NCBI RefSeq assembly: GCF_009865135.1 | Contig: NZ_WWGH01000002.1 | Location: forward strand, 496,001 to 560,000 | Reading direction: 5' to 3' | Length of the DNA: 64,000 nucleotides | Source of the DNA: Streptomyces sp. SID8374 | GTDB lineage: Bacteria; Actinomycetota; Actinomycetes; Streptomycetales; Streptomycetaceae | Notes under the pieces: model-generated | What the model saw: only the letters and a program-made list of their open reading frames with translations | What the model was told of the DNA's origin: nothing | Databases searched by the model: none | Made by a program: the position numbers and the translations under genes | Shown: positions 17,137 through 26,327 of the stretch, in pieces | Layout: each line of letters opens with the position of its first letter | How positions within the stretch are numbered: the stretch's first letter is position 1

Positions 17137-18636
17137 ATGACGGGGAATGGGGGCGTTCCGGTGAGCGGCAGCGGCGCGGGCGATACGGATGCCGGCAAGC
17201 GTCCCAACGCACAGTTGGGGTCGTGGTTCGTACGCAGTGGCTGGTCCAAGGGCGAGCTGGCGCGCCAGGTGAACCGGCGGGCGCGCCAGATGGGCGCCCA
17301 CCACATCAGCACCGACACCTCCCGGGTGCGGCGCTGGCTGGACGGGGAGCAGCCGCGCGAGCCGATCCCGCGCATCCTCTCCGAGCTGTTCTCCGAGCGC
17401 TTCGGCGCGGTGGTCGCCGTCGAGGAGCTCGGGCTGCGCACCGCGCACCAGTCACCCTCGGTGGCCGGTGTCGACCTGCCCTGGGCGGGCCCGCAGACCG
17501 TGGCCCTGCTCAGCGAGTTCTCCCGCAGCGACCTGATGCTCGCCCGGCGGGGCTTCCTCGGCAGCTCCCTCGCGCTGGCCGCCGGGCCCGCCCTGATCGA
17601 GCCCATGCAGCGCTGGCTGGTGCCCGTCCCGGTCAAGGGCCCGGGCGAACCGGAGTCGGAGGCGGCCGCCCGCCGGCCCTCCCGGCTCTCCGGACCCGAG
17701 CTGGACCTGCTGGAGTCGACCACCGCGATGTTCCGGCAGTGGGACGCCCAGTGCGGCGGCGGGCTGCGCCGCAAGGCCGTCGTCGGGCAACTCCACGAGG
17801 TCACCGACCTGTTGCAGGAGCCGCAGCCGGGGGCCACCGCCAAGCGCCTCTTCCGCTGCGCCGCCGAACTGGCCGAGCTGGCGGGGTGGATGAGCTACGA
17901 CGTGGGCCTCCAGCCCACTGCCCAGAAGTATTTCGTGCTCGCCCTGCACGCCGCCAAGGAGGCCGGGGACAAGCCGCTCGGCAGCTATGTGCTCTCCAGC
18001 ATGAGCCGCCAGATGATCCACCTGGGCCGCCCCGACGACGCCCTGGAGCTGATCCACCTCGCGCAGTACGGCAGCCGCGACTGCGCCACTCCCCGTACCC
18101 AGGCCATGCTGTATGCGATGGAGGCCCGCGCGTACGCCAACATGGGCCAGCCCAGCAAGTGCAAGCGCGCGGTCCGGATGGCCGAGGACACCTTCCTGGA
18201 CGCGGGGCTGGACGGCGAGCCCGAGCCCGACTGGATCCGCTTCTTCTCCGAGGCCGAGCTCAACGGGGAGAACGCCCACTCCTACCGCGACCTGGCCTAT
18301 GTCGCCGGTCGCAGCCCCACCTACGCCTCGCTCGCCGAGCCCGTCATGGCCAAGGCCGTGGAGCTGTTCGGCGAGGACGACGAGCACCAGCGCTCCTACG
18401 CGCTCAACCTGATCGGCATGGCCACCGTCCATCTGCTCCAGCGCGAGCCCGAGCAGTCCACCGTGCTCGCCGGACGGGCCCTGAAGATCGCCAAGAAGGT
18501 CCGCTCCGAGCGGGTCAACACCCGGCTGCGCAAGACCGTCGACACCGCTGCCAGGGACTTCGGCGATGTGGCCGACGTCGCCCGGCTCACCGATCTGCTC
18601 AGCGAACAGCTGCCGGAGACCGCCGAAACGGTCTGA
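17137..18636 (+). CDS. nsdA: NsdA, negative regulator of sporulation and antibiotic production
   Basis: 499 residues. NsdA of S. coelicolor represses morphological development and antibiotic synthesis. An N-terminal helical region (about 15-110) has HTH-like helices with T-S-R-V-R-R-W-L-D-G-E-Q-P-R-E-P-I-P; the centre has a hydrophobic stretch with a twin Arg (R-R-G-F-L-G-S-S-L-A-L-A-A-G-P) that could be mistaken for a Tat signal; the remainder (about 230-490) is TPR-like helical repeat. ATG 17137 is chosen because GAAGGA lies 10 bases upstream and the length matches the known protein. It does not share an operon with its neighbours. Confidence 0.9.
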   Translation: MTGNGGVPVSGSGAGDTDAGKRPNAQLGSWFVRSGWSKGELARQVNRRARQMGAHHISTDTSRVRRWLDGEQPREPIPRILSELFSERFGAVVAVEELGLRTAHQSPSVAGVDLPWAGPQTVALLSEFSRSDLMLARRGFLGSSLALAAGPALIEPMQRWLVPVPVKGPGEPESEAAARRPSRLSGPELDLLESTTAMFRQWDAQCGGGLRRKAVVGQLHEVTDLLQEPQPGATAKRLFRCAAELAELAGWMSYDVGLQPTAQKYFVLALHAAKEAGDKPLGSYVLSSMSRQMIHLGRPDDALELIHLAQYGSRDCATPRTQAMLYAMEARAYANMGQPSKCKRAVRMAEDTFLDAGLDGEPEPDWIRFFSEAELNGENAHSYRDLAYVAGRSPTYASLAEPVMAKAVELFGEDDEHQRSYALNLIGMATVHLLQREPEQSTVLAGRALKIAKKVRSERVNTRLRKTVDTAARDFGDVADVARLTDLLSEQLPETAETV

Positions 18637-19038
18637 CCCCGGCACCACCGGCCCCGGCCGCGGCACCCCTCCGTACAGCCCGACTCGGCTCCCCCATCGC
18701 CTGGTCACCCGGAGGGAAGCCGCGGCCGGTTCGCGTCGTACCGCCCTCGGAGGGACCCGGCGGCGTTTCAACCGGACCGTATGCGGCGTGGGCTGCATGG
18801 TAGGCAGCGCACCGGACCCGCCACCCGGGATTCATTCCGTCGTAACACGCACCACCTCTTCGTCACGCTCGCGAAACATCGTGCGGCATCCCCGGAAACG
18901 GCGCTCCGCCAATCTCATGGCGCACAGGCGGTCTCCGGCCATGATCCGCCGGACACCCCCTGACCGGCCCGCACCTTCCCAGTGGTCCCGCAGCATTCCC
19001 CCGCACGCCGCGGCCGCTCCGACGACGAGGAGACGCCG
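18637..19038. other. 402-bp region containing the amtB operon promoter
   Basis: Intergenic between nsdA and amtB. It holds a GlnR-type operator (see 18842-18877) about 160 bp before the amtB start, and a good ribosome-binding site (GAGGAG at 19026). No additional gene is supported. Confidence 0.5.
18842..18877 (+). promoter_or_regulatory. GlnR operator upstream of amtB-glnK-glnD
   Basis: GTCAC-N6-GAAAC at 18862-18877 matches the actinomycete GlnR consensus (gTnAC-n6-GaAAC), and a further a-type half-site GTAAC lies 20 bp upstream (18842). amtB is a known GlnR target in Streptomyces, activated under nitrogen limitation, so location and motif agree. Confidence 0.8.
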
Positions 19039-20391
19039 ATGCCCCCAGGCATCACGACGCTTGCCGCAGACGCCCCCGAGCTGTCTGCCGCCAACACCGG
19101 GTTCATGCTCATCTGCTCGGCCCTGGTGATGCTCATGACCCCCGGCCTGGCCTTCTTCTACGGAGGCATGGTCCGCGTCAAGAGCACCCTCAACATGCTG
19201 ATGATGAGCTTCATCAGCCTCGGGATCGTCACGATCCTGTGGGTGCTCTACGGATTCAGCCTCGCCTTCGGCTCCGACATCGGCTCGGTCATCGGCTGGA
19301 GCTCCGACTACGTCGGCCTCAGCGGGATCGGCATCACCGAACTCTGGGACGGCACCACCATCCCGGTTTACGTCTTCGCCGCCTTCCAGCTGATGTTCGC
19401 CATCCTCACCCCGGCCCTGATCAGCGGTGCGCTCGCCGACCGCGTGAAGTTCACCGCGTGGGCGCTGTTCATCGTCCTGTGGGTCACCATCGTCTACTTC
19501 CCGGTCGCCCACTGGGTCTGGGGTTCGGGCGGCTGGCTCTTCGACCTGGGCGTCATCGACTTCGCCGGCGGTACGGCGGTCCACATCAACGCGGGTGCCG
19601 CGGCCCTCGGCGTGATCTTCGTCATCGGCAAGCGCATCGGCTTCAAGAAGGACCCGATGCGGCCGCACAGCCTGCCGCTGGTCATGCTCGGCGCGGCCCT
19701 CCTGTGGTTCGGCTGGTTCGGCTTCAACGCCGGATCCTGGCTGGGCAACGACGACGGCGTCGGCGCGGTCATGTTCCTCAACACCCAGGTCGCCACCGCC
19801 GCCGCCGTCCTCGGCTGGCTCGTCTACGAGAAGCTGCGCCACGGCTCCTTCACCACCCTCGGCGCCGCCTCCGGCGCGGTCTCCGGCCTCGTCGCCATCA
19901 CCCCCGCGGGTGGTTCCGTCTCCCCGCTCGGTGCCATCGCGGTCGGTGCCATCGCCGGTGTCCTGTGCGCCATGGCCGTCGGCCTGAAGTACAAGTTCGG
20001 CTACGACGACTCCCTGGACGTCGTCGGCGTCCACCTCGTCGGCGGCATCATCGGCTCCCTCCTGGTCGGCTTCTTCGCCACCGGCGGGGTCCAGTCCGAC
20101 GCCAAGGGCCTCTTCTACGGCGGCGGCCTCGACCAGCTCGGCAAGCAGACCGTCGGCGTCGTCGCGGTCCTCGCGTACTCTCTGGTCGTCTCCGGCCTCA
20201 TCGCCTTGGTGCTCCACAAGACCATCGGGATGCGGGTCTCCGAGGACGACGAGATCTCCGGTATCGACCAGGTCGAGCACGCCGAGACCGCATACGACTT
20301 CAGCGGCGCCGGCGGCGGCACGGTCTCCCGCACCACCGCCCCCGCGACGGACACGACGGCAGCACCGAAGGCAAAGAAGGTGGACGCATGA
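19039..20391 (+). CDS. amtB: Ammonium transporter AmtB
   Basis: 450-residue, 11-TM Amt/Rh channel that conducts ammonium into the cell. Signatures: A-F-F-Y-G-G-M-V-R in the early TMs, D-F-A-G-G-T-A-V-H-I-N-A-G with the first pore His near 190, and W-F-G-W-F-G-F-N-A-G-S. ATG 19039 has GAGGAG upstream. The C-terminal tail is Ala/Thr/Pro-rich. The stop overlaps the glnK start (ATGA), coupling transporter and its PII regulator, which is the usual amtB-glnK arrangement. Confidence 0.96.
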   Translation: MPPGITTLAADAPELSAANTGFMLICSALVMLMTPGLAFFYGGMVRVKSTLNMLMMSFISLGIVTILWVLYGFSLAFGSDIGSVIGWSSDYVGLSGIGITELWDGTTIPVYVFAAFQLMFAILTPALISGALADRVKFTAWALFIVLWVTIVYFPVAHWVWGSGGWLFDLGVIDFAGGTAVHINAGAAALGVIFVIGKRIGFKKDPMRPHSLPLVMLGAALLWFGWFGFNAGSWLGNDDGVGAVMFLNTQVATAAAVLGWLVYEKLRHGSFTTLGAASGAVSGLVAITPAGGSVSPLGAIAVGAIAGVLCAMAVGLKYKFGYDDSLDVVGVHLVGGIIGSLLVGFFATGGVQSDAKGLFYGGGLDQLGKQTVGVVAVLAYSLVVSGLIALVLHKTIGMRVSEDDEISGIDQVEHAETAYDFSGAGGGTVSRTTAPATDTTAAPKAKKVDA

Positions 20392-20726
20392 AGCTCATCA
20401 CCGCGGTCGTGAAGCCCCACCGGCTGGACGAGATCAAGGAGGCCCTCCAGGCCTTCGGCGTCCAGGGGCTGACCGTCACCGAAGCCAGCGGTTACGGGCG
20501 TCAGCGCGGCCACACCGAGGTCTACCGGGGCGCCGAGTACACCGTCGACCTGGTCCCCAAGATCCGCATCGAGGTCCTCGTCGAGGACGAGGACGCCGAA
20601 CAGCTCATCGAGGTCGTCGTCAAGGCCGCCCGTACCGGCAAGATCGGTGACGGAAAGGTCTGGAGCGTCCCGGTCGACACCGCCGTCCGCGTGCGGACCG
20701 GCGAACGCGGCCCGGACGCCCTCTGA
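20388..20726 (+). CDS. glnK: PII nitrogen regulatory protein GlnK
   Basis: 112-residue trimeric signal protein that senses 2-oxoglutarate and ATP/ADP and binds AmtB. The T-loop Tyr51 is present (Y-R-G-A-E-Y-T-V-D-L); in Streptomyces this residue is adenylylated by GlnD and not uridylylated. The B-loop motif T-G-K-I-G-D-G-K (residues 83-90) is intact. The start codon overlaps the amtB stop. Confidence 0.97.
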   Translation: MKLITAVVKPHRLDEIKEALQAFGVQGLTVTEASGYGRQRGHTEVYRGAEYTVDLVPKIRIEVLVEDEDAEQLIEVVVKAARTGKIGDGKVWSVPVDTAVRVRTGERGPDAL

Positions 20727-20791
20727 CCGACGGCCCCGAAAGACGGCCGGACGGCACCTGGCCGACGGCCCGCCAAACGGAAGGCACCTGG

Positions 20792-23251
20792 GTGACGAGC
20801 ACCGAAGCGATCACCGACAGCGAAGACTCGGGACCCAGCGGCTATGCGGCGGCCCGGCTGCGCCTCCTCCAGCAGGAGGCGCGGTCCGGGCCGCCGCGCC
20901 GTGCGGCCCTCGCCCGCCTCACCGACGACTGGCTCACCGGCCTGTTCACCTCGGCGGCCGAACACGCCGGGGTCCGCGGCGCCGCCCTCGTCGCCGTCGG
21001 CGGCTACGGCCGCGGCGAACTCTCCCCGCGCAGCGACCTCGACCTGCTGCTCCTGCACGACGGCAGCGCCGACCCGGCGGCCCTCTCCGCCCTCGCGGAC
21101 GGCATCTGGTACCCGGTCTGGGACCTGGGCCTCGCCCTCGACCACTCCGTACGCACCCCCGGCGAGGCCCGGAAGACGGCGGGCGAGGACCTCAAGGTCC
21201 AGCTCGGCCTGCTGGACGCCCGCCCGGTCGCCGGGGACCTCGGGCTCGTCGCCTCCCTGCGCACCGCGATCCTCGCCGACTGGCGCAACCAGGCGCCCAA
21301 ACGCCTCCCCGCCCTCCACGAGCTCTGCCAGGAGCGCGCGGAGCGGATGGGCGAGCTCCAGTTCCTCCTGGAACCCGACCTCAAGGAGGCCCGCGGCGGC
21401 CTCCGCGACGCCACCGCCCTGCGCGCCGTCGCCGCCTCCTGGGTCGCCGACGCCCCCCGCGAAGGGCTCACCGAGGCCCGCCGCACCCTCCTGGACGCCC
21501 GCGACGCCCTCCACCTCACCACCGGCCGCGCCACCGACCGCCTCGCCCTCCAGGAACAGGACCAGGTCGCCGAGGCGCTCGGCCTCATGGACGCGGACGC
21601 GCTGCTGCGCCAGGTGTACGAGGCCGCGCGCACGGTCTCGTACGCCACCGACGTCACCTGGCGCGAGGTCAACCGGGTCCTGCGCGCCCGCTCGGTGCGC
21701 CCCAAGCTCCGCGCCATGCTCAGCGGCGGCCTCGGCTCCAAGGCCGCCCCCGAGCGCGCCCCGCTCGCCGACGGCGTGGTGGAGGCCGACGGCGAAGTGG
21801 TCCTCGCCCGCGCCGCCCGCCCCGACCGCGACCCCGTCCTCACGCTGCGCGCCGCCGCGGCCGCCGCCGAGGCCGGACTGCCGCTCTCCCGCCACCTCGT
21901 ACGCCACCTCGCCACCACCGTCCGGCCGCTGCCTGTCCCGTGGCCGCCCGAGGCCCGCGAGGAGCTGGTCACCCTGCTCGGCGCGGGGGAGCCCACCGTC
22001 GGCGTCTGGGAGGCGCTCGAAGCGGAAGGGATCATCACCCGGCTGCTGCCCGACTGGGAACGCGTCCACTGCCGCCCCCAGCGCAACCCCGTGCACACCT
22101 GGACCGTCGACCGGCACCTGGTGGAGACCGCCGTCCGCGCCGCCTCCCTCACCCGCCGCGTCCACCGCCCCGACCTCCTGCTGGTCGCCGCCCTCCTCCA
22201 CGACATCGGCAAGGGCTGGCCCGGCGACCACTCGGTGGCCGGCGAGGTCATCGCCCGGGACATGGCCACCCGGATCGGCTTCGACAAGCACGACGTGGGC
22301 GTCATCGCCACCCTCGTACGCCACCATCTGCTGCTGGTGGAGACCGCCACGCGGCGCGACCTGGACGACCCCGCCACCGTGCGGTCGGTCGCCGAAGCCG
22401 TCTCCAGCGCCTCCACCCTGGAGCTGCTGCACGCCCTCACCGAGGCCGACGCGCTCGCCACCGGGCCCGCCGCCTGGTCCACCTGGCGGGCCTCCCTCGT
22501 CACCGACCTGGTCAAGCGCGTCGCCGCCGTCCTCGCGGGGGAGGCCCCCGAGGAGCCGGAGGAGGCCGCGCCCAGCGCCGAGCACGAACGCCTCGCGATC
22601 GAGGCCCTGCGCACCGGCGAACCCGCCCTCACCCTGCACACCCAGCCCGAGGAGCCCGCCGGGGAGGGCGAGGTGGAGCCGGTCGGCGTCGAACTGCTCA
22701 TCGCCCTGCCCGACCGCCCCGGCGTCCTGCCCGCCGCCGCCGGGGTCCTCGCCCTGCACCGCCTCACCGTGCGCGCCGCCGACCTGCGCGCGGTGGAGCT
22801 GCCCAACGAGGTGGGGGACACGGCGGACCTGCTGCTGCTCAGCTGGCGGGTGGCGGCCGAGTACGGGTCCCTCCCGCAGGCCGCCCGGCTCCGCGCCGAC
22901 CTCGTACGGGCCCTGGACGGCTCCCTGGACATCCGGGCCCGGCTCGCCGAGCGGGAGGCCGCCTACCCGCGCCGCAGGGGCGTGAAGGCCCCGCCGCCCC
23001 GGGTCACCGTCGCGGCGGCCGGCTCCCGCCGCGCCACCGTCATCGAGGTCCGCGCCCAGGACGCCCCCGGACTGCTGCACCGGATCGGCAACGCCCTGGA
23101 GGGATGCGCGGTACGGGTGCGCAGCGCCCATGTCTCCACCCTCGGCGCCAACGCCGTGGACGCCTTCTACGTCACCGGGACCGACGGCGAACCGCTGCCG
23201 GAGGTCCGGGCCGCCGAGGTCGCCCGGGAGGTCGAGAAGGCCCTCGGCTGA
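20792..23251 (+). CDS. glnD: PII adenylyl/uridylyltransferase GlnD
   Basis: 819-residue enzyme that modifies and demodifies GlnK in response to nitrogen status. Domains: nucleotidyltransferase (G-G-Y-G-R-G-E-L-S-P-R-S-D-L-D with catalytic Asp82 and Asp84), PII-UTase linker, HD phosphohydrolase (L-L-H-D-I-G-K-G near 467-474), and two C-terminal ACT domains (about 640-710 and 745-819). All key residues are present. In Streptomyces it acts as an adenylyltransferase. GTG 20792 has GGAAGG upstream. Third gene of the amtB operon. Confidence 0.95.
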   Translation: MTSTEAITDSEDSGPSGYAAARLRLLQQEARSGPPRRAALARLTDDWLTGLFTSAAEHAGVRGAALVAVGGYGRGELSPRSDLDLLLLHDGSADPAALSALADGIWYPVWDLGLALDHSVRTPGEARKTAGEDLKVQLGLLDARPVAGDLGLVASLRTAILADWRNQAPKRLPALHELCQERAERMGELQFLLEPDLKEARGGLRDATALRAVAASWVADAPREGLTEARRTLLDARDALHLTTGRATDRLALQEQDQVAEALGLMDADALLRQVYEAARTVSYATDVTWREVNRVLRARSVRPKLRAMLSGGLGSKAAPERAPLADGVVEADGEVVLARAARPDRDPVLTLRAAAAAAEAGLPLSRHLVRHLATTVRPLPVPWPPEAREELVTLLGAGEPTVGVWEALEAEGIITRLLPDWERVHCRPQRNPVHTWTVDRHLVETAVRAASLTRRVHRPDLLLVAALLHDIGKGWPGDHSVAGEVIARDMATRIGFDKHDVGVIATLVRHHLLLVETATRRDLDDPATVRSVAEAVSSASTLELLHALTEADALATGPAAWSTWRASLVTDLVKRVAAVLAGEAPEEPEEAAPSAEHERLAIEALRTGEPALTLHTQPEEPAGEGEVEPVGVELLIALPDRPGVLPAAAGVLALHRLTVRAADLRAVELPNEVGDTADLLLLSWRVAAEYGSLPQAARLRADLVRALDGSLDIRARLAEREAAYPRRRGVKAPPPRVTVAAAGSRRATVIEVRAQDAPGLLHRIGNALEGCAVRVRSAHVSTLGANAVDAFYVTGTDGEPLPEVRAAEVAREVEKALG

Positions 23252-23272
23252 CCTGTACACCACTTATGTGGA

Positions 23273-23304
23273 GCCCTCGCCCGCCTCCGTATCCGGGCGA
23301 GGGC
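23273..23304 (+). terminator. Terminator after glnD
   Basis: Perfect 11-bp inverted repeat (23273-23283 and 23294-23304), 22 bp after the glnD stop, separating the nitrogen operon from ffh. Confidence 0.75.
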
Positions 23305-23382
23305 TTGGTGTTCTCCGGGGGACGGATACCCTGGAGGGCGATTGACCTGCCCCGCCCCCGACCCTGAGGACCGACGAGCGCC

Positions 23383-24936
23383 GTGTTCGATACTCTCTCC
23401 GACCGCCTTAGCGCGACTTTCAAGAACCTCAGGGGCAAGGGCCGCTTGTCCGAGGCGGACATCGACGCCACGGCACGCGAGATCCGTATCGCCCTGCTGG
23501 AAGCCGACGTCGCCCTGCCCGTGGTCCGGGCCTTCATCGCCAATGTGAAGGAGCGGGCGCGCGGCGCCGAGGTCTCCCAGGCGCTGAACCCCGCCCAGCA
23601 GGTCGTCAAGATCGTCAACGAGGAGCTCGTCGCCATCCTCGGCGGCGAGACCCGGCGGCTGCGGTTCGCCAAGACCGCGCCCACCGTGATCATGCTCGCC
23701 GGTCTCCAGGGTGCCGGTAAGACGACGCTGGCCGGAAAGCTCGGCCTCTGGCTCAAGGGCCAGGGCCACTCCCCGCTGCTCGTCGCCTGCGACCTCCAGC
23801 GCCCCAACGCCGTCAACCAGCTGAGCGTCGTCGCCGAGCGCGCCGGTGTCGCGGTCTACGCCCCCGAGCCGGGCAACGGCGTCGGCGACCCGGTCCAGGT
23901 CGCCAAGGACTCCATCGAGTTCGCCAAGGCCAAGGTCCACGACATCGTCATCGTCGACACCGCGGGCCGCCTCGGTATCGACCAGGAGCTGATGCAGCAG
24001 GCCGCGGACATCCGCGACGCCGTCAGCCCCGACGAGATCCTCTTCGTCGTCGACGCGATGATCGGTCAGGACGCGGTCAACACCGCCGAGGCCTTCCGCG
24101 ACGGCGTCGGCTTCGACGGCGTGGTGCTCTCCAAGCTGGACGGTGACGCCCGCGGTGGTGCGGCCCTGTCGATCGCCCATGTCACGGGCAAGCAGGTCAT
24201 GTTCGCGTCGAACGGCGAGAAGCTGGAGGACTTCGACGCGTTCCACCCGGACCGGATGGCCTCCCGCATCCTCGACATGGGTGACCTCCTCACCCTGATC
24301 GAGCAGGCGGAGAAGACGTTCAGCCAGGAAGAGGCCGCCAAAATGGCCTCGAAGCTCCAGTCGAGCAAGGGTGGGAAGGACTTCACCCTCGACGACTTCC
24401 TGGCCCAGATGGAGCAGGTCCGCAAGATGGGCTCCATCTCCAAGCTGCTCGGGATGCTCCCCGGCATGGGGCAGATCAAGGACCAGATCAACAACATCGA
24501 CGAGCGCGACATCGACCGCACCGCCGCGATCATCAAGTCGATGACGCCCAAGGAGCGCGCCGAGCCGACGATCATCAACGGCTCGCGCCGGGCCCGTATC
24601 GCCAAGGGTTCGGGCGTCGAGGTCTCCGCCGTCAAGAGCCTGGTGGAGCGCTTCTTCGAGGCCCGCAAGATGATGTCGAAGATGGCCCAGGGCGGCGGCA
24701 TGCCCGGGATGCCGGGGATGCCCGGCATGGGCGGCGGTCCCGGCCGTCAGAAGAAGCAGGTCAAGCAGGCCAAGGGCAAACGCAAGAGCGGCAACCCGAT
24801 GAAGCGCAAGGCCGAGGAGGCCGCCGCCGCGGAGCGCCGCGAGCAGGCCGCCGCCCAGGGTGGCGCGTTCGGGCTCCCGGCCCAGGAGGACAAGAACTTC
24901 GAGCTGCCGGACGAGTTCAAGAAGTTCATGGGCTGA
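23383..24936 (+). CDS. ffh: Signal recognition particle protein Ffh
   Basis: 517-residue SRP54 GTPase that binds signal sequences and SRP RNA and docks to FtsY for co-translational targeting. NG domain: G1 G-L-Q-G-A-G-K-T-T at 107-115, D-T-A-G-R near 190, S-K-L-D-G-D-A-R-G-G-A near 248. M domain: about 325-445, with G-S-G-V-E-V-S-A-V-K-S-L and a Met/Gly-rich loop (G-M-P-G-M-P-G-M-P-G-M); then a basic/acidic tail. The GTG start has GAGGA upstream. Confidence 0.96.
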   Translation: MFDTLSDRLSATFKNLRGKGRLSEADIDATAREIRIALLEADVALPVVRAFIANVKERARGAEVSQALNPAQQVVKIVNEELVAILGGETRRLRFAKTAPTVIMLAGLQGAGKTTLAGKLGLWLKGQGHSPLLVACDLQRPNAVNQLSVVAERAGVAVYAPEPGNGVGDPVQVAKDSIEFAKAKVHDIVIVDTAGRLGIDQELMQQAADIRDAVSPDEILFVVDAMIGQDAVNTAEAFRDGVGFDGVVLSKLDGDARGGAALSIAHVTGKQVMFASNGEKLEDFDAFHPDRMASRILDMGDLLTLIEQAEKTFSQEEAAKMASKLQSSKGGKDFTLDDFLAQMEQVRKMGSISKLLGMLPGMGQIKDQINNIDERDIDRTAAIIKSMTPKERAEPTIINGSRRARIAKGSGVEVSAVKSLVERFFEARKMMSKMAQGGGMPGMPGMPGMGGGPGRQKKQVKQAKGKRKSGNPMKRKAEEAAAAERREQAAAQGGAFGLPAQEDKNFELPDEFKKFMG

Positions 24937-24955
24937 CCGGCCCGTCGGTAGGCAT

Positions 24956-24993
24956 GCGTAAGGGGCGCCCTTGAGAGAGGGCGCCCCTTACGC
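24956..24993 (+). terminator. Terminator after ffh
   Basis: Perfect 16-bp inverted repeat (24956-24971 and 24978-24993) with 6-base loop, 20 bp after the ffh stop and 25 bp from the convergent methyltransferase stop; probably serves both. Confidence 0.85.
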
Positions 24994-25017
24994 GCGTTCG
25001 CGACGGCCTCTTTCAGT

Positions 25018-25875
25018 TCACGTCGTGCACACCAGGTAGCGGAAGACGTTCGGCATCCACACCGTGCCGTCCGGGCGCCGGTAGGGATGCAGCGCCTCCG
25101 CGACCTCCTTCTCCACCTGGGAGCGGTCGGTGGCCCGTACGGCGGCGTCGAAGAGGCCGGTCGACAGCAGACCGCGTACCGCACTGTCCGGGTCCGCGTA
25201 CCCGAAGGGGCAGGAGACCCGCCCCGAACCGTCCGGCTTCAGCCCCGCCCGCGCGGCCACGTCCTCCAGATCGTCCCGGAGGGTCGGCCGCCACCCGCCC
25301 GGGCGCGGCGGACGCGCGGACTCCGTCAGCCGGGCCGCCACCCGCAGCACCGGCGCCGTGGCACACCGCTCCGGCGGCCCCCACCCGGTCAGCACCACCG
25401 TCGCGCCCCGGGCCGCCAGCGGCAGCGCCGACTCCAGCGCGGGCACCAGCCCCTCGGAGTCACCGGCCGCGCAGCCGATCGGCTCGAACACGGTGATCAG
25501 GTTGTACGGTGCCCCGTCGGCGGCGGCGCCCGCCGGGAGCCCGCTCTCGTGCAGCCGGGCCCGGTGCGCGGGCGCACCTTCCGCGCCCTCGTCGGGCAGC
25601 AGCCGTACACGCGCCAGCGCCAGCCGCTCATGGTCGGAGTCCACACCCGTCACCTGCGCCCCCCGGGCCGCCCCGACGAGCAGGGCGAGCCCGGAGCCAC
25701 AGCCGAGCGACAGCATCCGGGTGGCGGGTCCGACTTCGAGCCGGTCGTACACCGCCTCGTAGAGCGGTGCCAGCATGCGTTCCTGGATCTCGGCCCAGTC
25801 GCGGGCACGGGTACCGGCGTCCGCCGGCGCGGAGGGATCCGCGTCCCGGAGGTTCCGGACGAGCGTTGGTGTCAT
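25018..25875 (-). CDS. SAM-dependent class I methyltransferase
   Basis: 285 residues with a Rossmann-type SAM-binding domain: motif I M-L-S-L-G-C-G-S-G-L-A-L-L-V-G, the acidic loop V-D-S-D-H-E-R, and motif III/IV region Y-N-L-I-T-V-F-E-P-I-G. I chose ATG 25875 (MTPTLVRNLRDAD) because residues upstream are Arg/Ser-rich and not domain-like. The substrate is unknown. Conserved at this position in Streptomyces. Confidence 0.8.
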   Translation of the reverse strand: MTPTLVRNLRDADPSAPADAGTRARDWAEIQERMLAPLYEAVYDRLEVGPATRMLSLGCGSGLALLVGAARGAQVTGVDSDHERLALARVRLLPDEGAEGAPAHRARLHESGLPAGAAADGAPYNLITVFEPIGCAAGDSEGLVPALESALPLAARGATVVLTGWGPPERCATAPVLRVAARLTESARPPRPGGWRPTLRDDLEDVAARAGLKPDGSGRVSCPFGYADPDSAVRGLLSTGLFDAAVRATDRSQVEKEVAEALHPYRRPDGTVWMPNVFRYLVCTT

Positions 25876-26327
25876 GGAAAGCGCCCCAATCCGCCAAGAG
25901 GTCGATCTTGCCCGAGTGGACGGCCCCCCGTATGCGTATGTCCGCACCCCCCCGTATGCCAGAGAACTGCGCATCCGCCGTTCCGTCCAGGGGTTGTGGG
26001 GCACTGTTTGCGTGCCCCGGTCGTGCGCCTCTCCGAATCAGTCTTACCCGACACCGGGCACCGGGCACGTCGAACGGCCCGCCGGGTAACCTCTGCGGCG
26101 GACCCGTAAGTGGCGCCGGGCGCCGGCGCACCGCACATCCCGCGCGCCGGGCGTACCGCGCGCTGTGCACCACCTTGGTGCGAGCTGTGCGTCTTCTCCG
26201 CAGTTCGGCGCACCCGCCCGCCTCCGGACGCATCCAGGGCACATCACGAGCAACTGACTGGTACGTGCAAATTATTTGGGATGCCCCGGAATAGGAACAC
26301 CACGGCACTCGGACTCGTTGTCACGAC
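25876..26327. other. 452-bp divergent intergenic region
   Basis: Separates the methyltransferase and the zinc-protein gene. It includes a tract with repeated CCCGTATG (near 25929 and 25952) but no convincing promoter, operator or gene. Open frames across it on both strands have atypical composition and no recognisable domain. Confidence 0.35.

Noticed and set aside
17560..17600. Tat signal peptide in NsdA (twin Arg before a hydrophobic stretch)
   Set aside because: It is in the middle of the protein (about residue 137), not at the N-terminus, and NsdA is a cytoplasmic regulator.
20522..23263. Leftward frame of about 900 codons opposite glnK-glnD
   Set aside because: GlnD and PII motifs are complete on the other strand; the antisense product is Gly/Val/Glu low-complexity.
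23305..23382. SRP RNA (ffs) gene next to ffh
   Set aside because: The conserved SRP RNA core GGTCAGG...GGAAGCAGCC is absent here and in the other intergenic regions I read.
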